Assembly: GCF_005765165.1 (NCBI RefSeq)
Contig: NZ_VCIW01000018.1
Location: 62,001-126,000 of the forward strand
DNA: 64,000 bases
Reading direction: 5' to 3'
Source: Paenibacillus antri
GTDB taxonomy: Bacteria; Bacillota; Bacilli; Paenibacillales; YIM-B00363
The notes beneath the pieces are model-generated. The model was not told the DNA's origin, ran no database searches, and saw only the letters and a program-made list of their open reading frames with translations. Below are positions 44,877 through 52,318 of this stretch, piece after piece (position 1 is the stretch's first letter; each line of letters starts with the position of its first letter). The translations under genes and the position numbers were made by a program.

Positions 44877-46730
44877 TCATTGCCGCCCTCCGCGCAGCGC
44901 GTCGATCTCGCGGGTCAGCGCGAACAACCGCGCGCGATCCTCGTCGGTCAGCTCCGCCTTCGCCATTAGCGCCGTCCGCTCCAGCTCCGCGAGGCGGATC
45001 GCCGCGTCGCGGTCCCTCGCTTCCGGCGACGGCGGCGGCGCCGGATCGTCGGTCTCGTATTCCGCGAACGTCTTCTCGTGCACGCGCCACCCGCCCCCGC
45101 CGCCGGACAGCGACACGACGCGCGAGGCGACCGCCCGCAGGAAATACCGGTCGTGCGACACGGCGATCAGCGCGCCGGGGTATGCCGCGAGCGCCTCTTC
45201 CATTCGCTCCCGCGTGTCGATGTCGAGATAGTTCGTCGGCTCGTCGAGCAGCAGCAGATTCGCCCCGCTGAAGTACAGCTGTAGGAAAGCGGCGCGGCAC
45301 CGCTCGCCCATACTCAGATCGCCGATGCGGCGGAAGACGTCCTCCCGCCGGAACAAGAAGCAGCCGAGAATCGTTCGCGCGAACGACTCCGTCATGTCCG
45401 GCACGCGGAGCAAGCTGTCCAGCAGCGTCTCCTCGTCCCGCAGATGCTCGAGCTGCTGCGAGAAGTAGCCGATGCGCAGCTCCGGATGGCGCCGAATCGT
45501 TCCGGCGGTCGGCATCAGCTCGCCCGTCAGCAGCCGAAGCAGCGTCGTCTTGCCGGCGCCGTTCGGCCCGACGACCGCCAGCTTGTCGCCGCGATGCACG
45601 GCGAGGCTGCCGCCCGCGAACACCGCCGCGCCGCCGTTCTCGTACCGGTATGCGACGTTCTCCGCCTGCACCAGCGTCTTCGCCTCGAACGCGCCTTCCT
45701 TGAACGCGACCTTCAGCCGGTCCGCCTCGCGGGGCTTCTCCACGCGATTCTGCTCGAGCCGCTCGAGCTCCTTCTCCTTGGCATGGTATCGCGCCGTATG
45801 CTTGTTGGCCCTGGCCGCGTAATACGGCTTCATAATGCCGAGCTCGGCTTTCGCCGCGTCGCGGCTCGCCTTCAGGTACCACTGCTGGTACATGCGGATC
45901 GACGCTTCGATGCTCTCCCGCTCTTGCTCTTGCTTGCGGTACAGCGCCGCCTGCGTCTTTCGCTCCAGCTCCTTCCGCTCCCGGAAGGCGGCGTAATTGC
46001 CCTTGTACGACTTCGCGCCGTCCGGCGTCAGCTCGACGATCCGGTCCACGACCGCGTCGAGGAACGTCCGGTCATGCGATACGACCAATACGGCGCCCGG
46101 ATATTCGCGGATCCACGCTTGCAGCCAGCGAAGCGTCTCCTCGTCGAGATGATTCGTCGGCTCGTCGAGCAGCAGCGCTTTCGGCCTTCGAACGACGAGA
46201 CGCGCGAGTCCGGCGCGGGTTTGCTGCCCGCCGCTTAAGGAACGGAACGGCCGCTCCCACGTCTCGGGCTGCAGCCCGACTTGGCGCAGCGCCCGTTCCA
46301 CCTCGGCGTCCCACGCGTAGCCGCCGGCCGTCGCGTATGCGTCCAACGCCTCGCCGTACCGCTCCGCGGCGGCCGCCTGCGCCTCGGGCGTCGCGGCATC
46401 CCGCAGCGCCCGTTCGGCGGCCCGCTGCTCCGCCCCCGCGGCGGCGACGCGCGGGTCCGCTTCGCGCACGTAGTCGATCGCGGCTTGTTCGCCGTCGACG
46501 CGGGGATGCTGATCGAGCGAGCCCCACGACTCCGCCGGGACGAACCGCTGGATCGTGCCGCCCGTCGGCTCCTCGTCGCCGCGCAGCAGCGCCAGCAGCG
46601 TCGTCTTGCCCGCGCCGTTGCGGCCGAACAGCGCCAGCTTCTCGCCTTCGCGGACGTCCATCGTGACGCCCTTGAAGATCGTCTTGCCGTTCCACTCTTT
46701 TTCGAGGTCTTTCGTTTTCACTATAAACAT
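44877..46730 (-). CDS. ABC-F family ATPase (ribosome-associated)
   Basis: ABC-F protein of about 617 residues: two nucleotide-binding domains and no membrane segments. NBD1 has GRNGAGKTTLLALLRG, LSGGQQTRAGLARL and LLLDEPTNHLD. A charged linker follows (about 255-330, with KASRDAAKAELGIM). NBD2 has GPNGAGKTTLLRLL, LSMGERCRAAFLQL and LLLDEPTNYLDID. Such proteins act on the ribosome in translation or antibiotic protection; the subtype cannot be fixed here. The long leader with two terminators favours a drug-inducible protection factor. The C-terminal ~60 residues are charged. Confidence 0.88.
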   Translation of the reverse strand: MFIVKTKDLEKEWNGKTIFKGVTMDVREGEKLALFGRNGAGKTTLLALLRGDEEPTGGTIQRFVPAESWGSLDQHPRVDGEQAAIDYVREADPRVAAAGAEQRAAERALRDAATPEAQAAAAERYGEALDAYATAGGYAWDAEVERALRQVGLQPETWERPFRSLSGGQQTRAGLARLVVRRPKALLLDEPTNHLDEETLRWLQAWIREYPGAVLVVSHDRTFLDAVVDRIVELTPDGAKSYKGNYAAFRERKELERKTQAALYRKQEQERESIEASIRMYQQWYLKASRDAAKAELGIMKPYYAARANKHTARYHAKEKELERLEQNRVEKPREADRLKVAFKEGAFEAKTLVQAENVAYRYENGGAAVFAGGSLAVHRGDKLAVVGPNGAGKTTLLRLLTGELMPTAGTIRRHPELRIGYFSQQLEHLRDEETLLDSLLRVPDMTESFARTILGCFLFRREDVFRRIGDLSMGERCRAAFLQLYFSGANLLLLDEPTNYLDIDTRERMEEALAAYPGALIAVSHDRYFLRAVASRVVSLSGGGGGWRVHEKTFAEYETDDPAPPPSPEARDRDAAIRLAELERTALMAKAELTDEDRARLFALTREIDALRGGRQ

Positions 46731-46835
46731 ATAGGTCGTTCCCCTTTGCCGTTGTCGTACGCTCCCGCCGCCGGCTTCGCCTCGGCGTTGCGGCGGCGGC
46801 GGCGCGTCGGTGCTCCGGATCCGGTCAAACGCGCC

Positions 46836-46869
46836 AAAAAACGCCCGGAAGCTGATCGCTCCGGGCGTT
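46836..46869 (-). terminator. Leader terminator T2 before the ABC-F gene
   Basis: Minus-strand AACGCCCGGA/TCCGGGCGTT, 10 perfect pairs, followed by further T. It ends about 105 bases before the ABC-F start, inside its transcript. Confidence 0.85.
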
Positions 46870-46934
46870 GGGGTGAACGAAACTATGGGTGCATGCATGG
46901 ACGCATGGACGGAATGCGCGCGGGAAGGTTCGCC

Positions 46935-46968
46935 AAAAAAAAGATCGCGAACCAACGAACGTCGCATC
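46935..46968 (-). terminator. Leader terminator T1 before the ABC-F gene
   Basis: Minus-strand GATGCGA pairs with TCGCGATC (one bulge), followed by eight T. A 22-codon open frame (47039 down to 46971) stops 2 bases before the stem. Confidence 0.65.
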
Positions 46969-46970
46969 GC

Positions 46971-47039
46971 TTAAAGAGTCCGGTCCCGAAGGCACACCGA
47001 TTCCGCTTCCCTCCGCCATAGGCAGAGCGCTTGCCGCAT
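46971..47039 (-). CDS. Possible leader peptide of the ABC-F transcript
   Basis: A 22-codon frame starting MRQALCLWRREAE, rich in Arg and Leu and with two Cys, ends directly before terminator T1. The ribosome site is weak (GCGAGAG). An even shorter frame of three codons (47089-47078) follows a strong AAGGAGG but at a 13-base distance. Included because of geometry, not composition. Confidence 0.3.
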   Translation of the reverse strand: MRQALCLWRREAESVCLRDRTL

Positions 47040-47162
47040 CTCTCGCGTCAAGTTGTCATAAGCGTATCGAATCAGTGTTATTGCTCCATCGGTCGACGGA
47101 ATCCTCCTTGCGCTTTCGCGTGCGTCTGCGTATCGGCGTTACGAACTTTGCCGACCAAGTGC

Positions 47163-47191
47163 ATCTTACAATAGATCGCGCCGGATTGCAA
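47163..47191 (-). promoter_or_regulatory. Candidate promoter of the ABC-F leader
   Basis: Minus strand TTGCAA (47191-47186), 17-base spacer, TAAGAT (47168-47163), just behind the yolD stop. It would give a leader of about 425 bases. The stretch 46731-47198 otherwise holds only the leader elements listed here. Confidence 0.45.
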
Positions 47192-47198
47192 GAAGGGA

Positions 47199-47555
47199 TT
47201 ATCGATCCGGGCGCCGAGGCGTCACGTGCACGATGTCCCCGAACGGGATCCACAGCGTCTCCTCCGGCGTCGTCAGCTTCACGTACCGTTCGATCGGGTC
47301 GATCTTCGCGACGACGCCGACCGTCGTCTCGTCGCCGTACGCGCCGAACGTCGTCACGGCCGTCGCGGCCCCGCTCTCGAGCGCCTCCGCGAGCGACGCG
47401 GACAGCTCCTCGACGCGCTGCTCGTCGAGCTCCGGCTTCATCCGTTCGTTCAATCTCGTGCGATGAGTGCGAATGGCCGACTTGTGCTCCGGCAGCATCA
47501 TGCGCGACGCCTCCCATATGCCGTTGCCGCGCAGTTTCTTTCCTCGTGTCGTCAT
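47199..47555 (-). CDS. YolD-like protein
   Basis: 118-residue member of the YolD-like family (as YqjX/YolD of B. subtilis), encoded next to UvrX-type polymerases and thought to be UmuD-like in genomic role. It has the basic N-terminus MTTRGKKLRGNGIWEASRMMLPEH and ends YVKLTTPEETLWIPFGDIVHV. It follows the polymerase gene by 54 bases in one operon under SOS control. Confidence 0.82.
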   Translation of the reverse strand: MTTRGKKLRGNGIWEASRMMLPEHKSAIRTHRTRLNERMKPELDEQRVEELSASLAEALESGAATAVTTFGAYGDETTVGVVAKIDPIERYVKLTTPEETLWIPFGDIVHVTPRRPDR

Positions 47556-47609
47556 GATGATAAGCGCGCCTCCTTCGGTCTTTCGGTCTTTCGTTGCCGC
47601 CTGCCTTCG

Positions 47610-48851
47610 TTACTTGTAATGCCCGCCGATCTTCGCGGCGCGGCCGTACGCCTGCCCGGCGAGCCCCGCCGATACGGCGCGCACGAGCGACGATACGCCG
47701 AACCTCGCCTTGATCGCGTCGGTCGCCCGCTCGAGCGCGCGGTACGTCTCGCGCTCGTCGTCGATCTCGAGCTGGTACGTATCGTCGCGGACGAGGCCGC
47801 CGAGCGCAATGCTTACTTGGCGGACCGGCCTGCCGTCCCAGTGGACGCGGAACAGCTCCTTCGCCGCGCGGTACACGTGATTCGTCACCTGCGTCGGCAT
47901 GAGCAGCGTCGTCTGCCGGGAGAAGCCGAACTCGAAGCCGGCCCCGGTGCAGCCGACCGACAGGACGCGGCCCATCACCCCGCGGAACCGGCAGCGCCGA
48001 CACACCTCCTCCGAGAGCTCCAGGAGCACCGTCTCGATGTCGCGCGCCTCCGCGTAATCGCGCGGCAGCGTCATGCCGTGCCCGATCGCCTGCTGCGCCC
48101 CTTCGTGCGTGCCCGGCGTCACGGGGGAGTCGTCGATGCCGTGGGCGATGCGCCACAGCACCTCGCCGTTGATGCCCCACTTCCGCTTCAGCGTCTCGAC
48201 GGGCGTGCGCGCGAGGTCTCCGATCGTGTAGATGCCCATCCGGTTCAGATGCCGCATCATGCGGCTGCCGACGCCGAACATGCCCTGCACCGGCACCTTC
48301 CACAGCTTCTCCTCGACCTCCGCCTTCCGCAGAACGTATACGCCCGCCGCGTTCTTCTTCGCGAACTGGTCGCACGCCATCTTCGCCAGCACCTTGTTAT
48401 CGCTGATGCCGACGCGGGCGTAGACGCCCGTCTTCTCGAGAATTTCGCGCTGCATGCGCCGCGCCGTCTCTTTCGCGTCCCCGCCGTGGAGGTGGAGGCT
48501 GCCGGTCAGCTCGCAGAACTGCTCGTCGATGGAGAAGGGCTCCACCGCATCCGCGTACCGCTCCAGAATGCGCGTAATCTGCATCGAGACGTCGATGTAC
48601 GTCTGCATGCGGGGACGGACGACGATCAGGTCCGCGCACTTGTTCAGCGCCTCGCCGAGCCGCTCCGCCGTCGTCACGCCGTACCGCTTCGCGATCGGAC
48701 AGGCGGCCAGCACGATCCCCGAGCGGATCTTCGGGTCCCCGGCCACCACGACCGGCTTGCCCGCCGTCTCGGGTCGGCACGCCTTCTCGACGCTGGCGTA
48801 GAAGCTCTGCATGTCGGCCATCATGACGATGCGGCCTCCGCTATGATTCAT
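47610..48851 (-). CDS. Y-family DNA polymerase, UvrX/YqjW type
   Basis: Error-prone translesion polymerase of 413 residues. The palm has DMQSFYASVEK and EPFSIDEQFCEL, which supply the metal-binding acidic residues; SIDEQ rather than SIDEA marks the UvrX/YqjW branch. A helix-hairpin-helix region (about 195-215) and a little-finger domain (about 250-370) follow. The promoter carries two SOS-box-like sites. The yolD partner lies downstream. Confidence 0.9.
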   Translation of the reverse strand: MNHSGGRIVMMADMQSFYASVEKACRPETAGKPVVVAGDPKIRSGIVLAACPIAKRYGVTTAERLGEALNKCADLIVVRPRMQTYIDVSMQITRILERYADAVEPFSIDEQFCELTGSLHLHGGDAKETARRMQREILEKTGVYARVGISDNKVLAKMACDQFAKKNAAGVYVLRKAEVEEKLWKVPVQGMFGVGSRMMRHLNRMGIYTIGDLARTPVETLKRKWGINGEVLWRIAHGIDDSPVTPGTHEGAQQAIGHGMTLPRDYAEARDIETVLLELSEEVCRRCRFRGVMGRVLSVGCTGAGFEFGFSRQTTLLMPTQVTNHVYRAAKELFRVHWDGRPVRQVSIALGGLVRDDTYQLEIDDERETYRALERATDAIKARFGVSSLVRAVSAGLAGQAYGRAAKIGGHYK

Positions 48852-48881
48852 CGGTCATCACCTTACCTGGGCAGAAAAATA

Positions 48882-48940
48882 AGAATGTACGTTCGGGGGC
48901 GGTTACGACTTATTATACACCGAACATATATTCTTATCCA
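48882..48940 (-). promoter_or_regulatory. SOS-regulated promoter of the polymerase-yolD operon
   Basis: Minus-strand promoter TGGATA (48940-48935), 17-base spacer, perfect TATAAT (48917-48912). CGAACATATATTCT (48921-48934) fills the spacer, and AGAATGTACGTTCG (48882-48895) lies downstream of the -10. Each matches 12 of 14 positions of the Gram-positive LexA box CGAAC-N4-GTTCG type. Confidence 0.75.
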
Positions 48941-48952
48941 GAGGCGAAATGG

Positions 48953-49243
48953 TCAACGGAACAGATTCCACATTTTGATCAGGTGCAGCGGGTTGTTCGG
49001 ATCGAGCTTCTGATCGAGCACGAAGCGGATAACGTTCTCCTTCTGCGCGTCCGTCAGCTTCTCGTCGAGCGCCTTGCAGGCGAGGCCCAGGAGCCGCTTC
49101 ACCGTCGAACGGCTCTGGAGGTCGGCCTTCGTCACGGTGCCGACCGCGGTTTTAAGCCGTTCCTTCGCCGCGGGATCTTTCAATTTCGTCTTCACGCGGT
49201 CCACCATCTGAACGCTGATGCCGTACTTTTCGTATGCGGGCAC
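48953..49243 (-). CDS. Stage VI sporulation protein F-like
   Basis: 96-residue protein beginning (GTG) MPAYEKYGISVQMVDRVKTK and ending DPNNPLHLIKMWNLFR. It resembles the small SpoVIF-like proteins annotated in Paenibacillaceae, which in B. subtilis are needed for late coat assembly. GGGAGG lies 8 bases before the GTG. A CATACAAT element upstream supports sporulation control. Family call is by recollection of pattern and is moderate. Confidence 0.6.
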   Translation of the reverse strand: MPAYEKYGISVQMVDRVKTKLKDPAAKERLKTAVGTVTKADLQSRSTVKRLLGLACKALDEKLTDAQKENVIRFVLDQKLDPNNPLHLIKMWNLFR

Positions 49244-49278
49244 TCGAATCGCCTCCCGGGGTACAAACTACGATACCT

Positions 49279-49286
49279 ATTGTATG
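49279..49286 (-). promoter_or_regulatory. Sporulation-type -10 before the SpoVIF-like gene
   Basis: Minus-strand CATACAAT followed by AGG matches sigma-E (CATACAnT) and sigma-K (CATAnnnTA) -10 patterns. A GCAGGTT 14 bases upstream is a partial sigma-E -35. Confidence 0.5.
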
Positions 49287-49336
49287 TGGGGAGGCGGCGG
49301 AACCTGCTTTTTCGTTCAGGAAAAAGGTTTCGTAAC

Positions 49337-49366
49337 GCAAACAAGGCGGCCCCCAAGGGACCGCCC
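49337..49366 (-). terminator. Terminator after recG
   Basis: Minus-strand GGCGGTCCC/GGGGCCGCC stem with TTG loop followed by TTGTTTG. The weak T run makes efficiency uncertain. Confidence 0.65.
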
Positions 49367-49378
49367 CGTCGTAACCGC

Positions 49379-51430
49379 CTAGTCGATCAAATCGCCGTCC
49401 AAAATTTGCTCCCGGGCGAGCAGCGCCCGCAAATCGGCGTACGCCGCGCTCGTCCAGAACGTATCGCCCCGCACGAGCTCCGCCGCATCGTCGCGCGCCG
49501 CTTCCAGCGCCGCGAAGTCCGCCGACGGGTCGGCGAGCCGAAACTCCGGCGCGCCGCTCTGCTTCGTGCCGAAGAAGTCGCCGGGTCCCCGCAGCTCGAG
49601 ATCGCGGCGCGCGACCTCGAAGCCGTCGTTCGTCTCCGTCATGACGCGCATCCGTTCGCGGCCTTGCTCCGACTTCGGATCGGCCACGAGCACGCAATAC
49701 GACTGATGCGCCCCGCGCCCGACGCGGCCCCGCAGCTGGTGCAGCTGCGACAGGCCGAACCGCTCCGCGTCGTACACGACCATGACCGTCGCGTTCGGCA
49801 CGTCGACGCCGACCTCGATGACCGTCGTCGACACCAACACGCCGACGTCGCCCGCCGCGAACCGGCCCATGACGTCGTCCTTCTCCGACGCCGTCATCCG
49901 GCCGTGCAGCAGCCCGACGGCCGCCGGCGGAAACACCGCCTGCAGCTGCGCGTACATGTCGAGCGCGTTCTGGAAGTCGAGCTTGTCCGACTCCTCGATG
50001 AGCGGACAGACGATGTACGCCTGCCGGCCCGCGGCCATCTCCCGCCGAATGAGATCCAGCACCTCGTCCATGCCCGAGTGCTTCACCCACGTCGTGCGGA
50101 TCGGCAGCCGCCCCTTCGGCAGCTCCCGCAGCGTGGAGACGTCCATGTCCCCGAACGCCGTAATCGCGAGCGTGCGCGGGATCGGCGTCGCCGTCATCGT
50201 GAGCACGTCCGGATGCAGCCCCTTGCGGCGCAGAATGCTGCGCTGCGCCACGCCGAACCGGTGCTGCTCGTCCGTGACGACGAGCCCGAGTCCCCTAAAA
50301 TACACGTCCTCCTGGATGAGCGCGTGCGTGCCGACGACGATGTCGACGAGTCCGCTCTGCAGGCTCGCGAGCACGTCGCGGCGCTCCCGCTCGCGGAGCG
50401 AGCCGATCAGGAGCCCGACCTCGATGCCGTACGGCTCGAATAAGCGCCGCAGCGACTTCGCGTGCTGCTCGGCCAAAATTTCGGTCGGCACCATCAAGGC
50501 TCCCTGCAAGCCGCCGCGAACGCAAGCGTACAGCGCCACGGCGGCGACGATCGTCTTGCCCGCGCCGACGTCGCCCTGCAGCAATCGGTTCATGCTGTGC
50601 GGCGACTCCAGATCCTTCAAAATTTCGGCGATAACCTTCTTCTGCGAATCGGTCAACTCGAACGGCAGCGCCCGCACGAAGCGCCGCACCTCCTCGCGGT
50701 CGAATCGGTGCGGGACGCCTTCCTTGCGCCGATTCGCCCAGGCGCGGTACGCCTGAATCTTGAGCTGGAACAAAAACAGCTCCTCGTAGACGAGGCGCCG
50801 CCGCGCGTCCGCGCCCGACACGGCGCCGCCCGGCTGGTGGATGCCGCGGACCGCGTCGCGCCGCGGCAGCAGCCGGTACTTCCGGACGAGCTCCGGCGGC
50901 AGCAGCTCCGGCATCGCGTCCCCGAACTGGTCGAGGGCCGTCGCAATCGTCTTGCGCATCCAAGGCTGCGTAATTTCGCCGCCGACGGCGTAGACCGGAA
51001 TGACGGAGCCGGCCTTCTGCACCCGCGAATTCGGAAACTCCGTGCCGGATACCGTCAGCTGTTTGCGGGCCTTGTCCCATTTGCCGGTCAGCACCGCCTC
51101 CCCGCCGTACGGAAGCCGATCCTTCAGGTAATGCTGATTGAACCATACGGCGGTGAACAAAATCGAGCCGGAAGCCGCCTTGCACACCATGCGCGTCTTC
51201 TTGCCGAACCGCTGCACGTTCGGCTCGCTCATGACGACGGCGGACACCGTCGCCTTCTCCCCGTCCGGCGTCTCCTCCAGCGGGCGGATGCGGAAGTCTT
51301 CGTACCGGATCGGGAACGAATCGAGCAGCGCGCCGACGGAAAAAATCCCGAAGGAAGCAAGCTCTCGCGCCTTGGCTTCGCCAACGCCGCGCACTTGTTC
51401 CACCGGGATCGCGTACAAATCTTGCGTCAT
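49379..51430 (-). CDS. recG: ATP-dependent DNA helicase RecG
   Basis: Branch-migration helicase that remodels stalled forks. The 683-residue protein has an N-terminal wedge/OB domain (about 60-170), then helicase motifs LLQGDVGAGKTIVAAVALY, VTDEQHRFGVAQR (the DEQH box) and TATPIPRTLA, and the C-terminal region with LRGRVGRGAHQSYCVL. It overlaps degV by ATGA, so it is the last gene of the yloU-fakA-degV-recG run. Confidence 0.97.
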   Translation of the reverse strand: MTQDLYAIPVEQVRGVGEAKARELASFGIFSVGALLDSFPIRYEDFRIRPLEETPDGEKATVSAVVMSEPNVQRFGKKTRMVCKAASGSILFTAVWFNQHYLKDRLPYGGEAVLTGKWDKARKQLTVSGTEFPNSRVQKAGSVIPVYAVGGEITQPWMRKTIATALDQFGDAMPELLPPELVRKYRLLPRRDAVRGIHQPGGAVSGADARRRLVYEELFLFQLKIQAYRAWANRRKEGVPHRFDREEVRRFVRALPFELTDSQKKVIAEILKDLESPHSMNRLLQGDVGAGKTIVAAVALYACVRGGLQGALMVPTEILAEQHAKSLRRLFEPYGIEVGLLIGSLRERERRDVLASLQSGLVDIVVGTHALIQEDVYFRGLGLVVTDEQHRFGVAQRSILRRKGLHPDVLTMTATPIPRTLAITAFGDMDVSTLRELPKGRLPIRTTWVKHSGMDEVLDLIRREMAAGRQAYIVCPLIEESDKLDFQNALDMYAQLQAVFPPAAVGLLHGRMTASEKDDVMGRFAAGDVGVLVSTTVIEVGVDVPNATVMVVYDAERFGLSQLHQLRGRVGRGAHQSYCVLVADPKSEQGRERMRVMTETNDGFEVARRDLELRGPGDFFGTKQSGAPEFRLADPSADFAALEAARDDAAELVRGDTFWTSAAYADLRALLAREQILDGDLID

Positions 51431-52287
51431 GCTTCCGCAGGCGTGACGAACAGTCCGAGCGTGCCCGGACCGACATGCGTGCCGATGACGGGACCGAGCT
51501 CGAAATACGACACGTCTTTCACGTCGAACCGCTCCTTCAGCACGCCCTCGAACTCCTCCGCCCCGGCGCGCGCGTTCGCGTGCACGAACATCACGTCGAT
51601 CGACTTGCCGTCGAACTTCTCTTGCAGCAGCTCGACGATCCGCCCCATCGCCTTCCGGCTGCCCCGCACCTTGTCGACCGGGAAGATGACGCCTTCCTCC
51701 GGATCTATCGACAAGATCGGCTTAATGTTAAGCAGCGAGCCGAACACGGCGGACGCCTTCCCGATCCGGCCGTTCCGGTGCAGGTACTCCAGCGTGTCCA
51801 CGAGGAAGTACAGCTGCGTCTGCTCCTTCAAGCTCCGGATGCGAGCGAGGATGGCCTCGACGTCCGCTCCGTTCGCGGCCGCCTCCGCCGCCGCGATCGC
51901 GAGCATGCCGAAGCCGAGCGACGCGCTCTTCGAATCGACGATATGAATGTTCGGGTCCCCGCCGAGCAGCGACTTCGCGAGCACGGCGGACTGGTACGTC
52001 CCGCTGAAGGCCGAAGACAAATGGATGGAGATGATGACGGTACCCGGCTCCTCCAGCAGTTTCTTATAGACGTCTACGAAGTCGACCGGCGACGGCTGAG
52101 ACGTCGTCGGCATCTCTTTCGTACCGGCCAGCTTCACGAAGAAGTCGCTCGACGCGAGGGTCACCGAATCCAAGAACGTCTCGTTGCCGAAGTGCACCTT
52201 CAGCGGCACCATCTCGATGCCGAGCCGCTCCCGGACGTCTTTCGGCAAATCGGACGTGCTGTCCACGACGATGCGCACTTTGCCCAT
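51427..52287 (-). CDS. degV: DegV family fatty-acid-binding protein
   Basis: DegV/FakB-type protein that binds a fatty acid and presents it to the FakA kinase. About 286 residues: VRIVVDSTSDLPKDVRERLGI, TSQPSPVDFVDVYK (fatty-acid head-group loop), IHLSSAFSGTYQSA and the C-terminal GPVIGTHVGPGTLGL. The ATG at 52287 with GAGGTGA is preferred over a GTG three codons earlier. It lies beside fakA, which supports the kinase-partner role. In B. subtilis this slot holds sdaAB/sdaAA. Confidence 0.9.
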   Translation of the reverse strand: MGKVRIVVDSTSDLPKDVRERLGIEMVPLKVHFGNETFLDSVTLASSDFFVKLAGTKEMPTTSQPSPVDFVDVYKKLLEEPGTVIISIHLSSAFSGTYQSAVLAKSLLGGDPNIHIVDSKSASLGFGMLAIAAAEAAANGADVEAILARIRSLKEQTQLYFLVDTLEYLHRNGRIGKASAVFGSLLNIKPILSIDPEEGVIFPVDKVRGSRKAMGRIVELLQEKFDGKSIDVMFVHANARAGAEEFEGVLKERFDVKDVSYFELGPVIGTHVGPGTLGLFVTPAEA

Positions 52288-52318
52288 ACAGATCACCTCG
52301 TTTAAAAATTGGATACCG

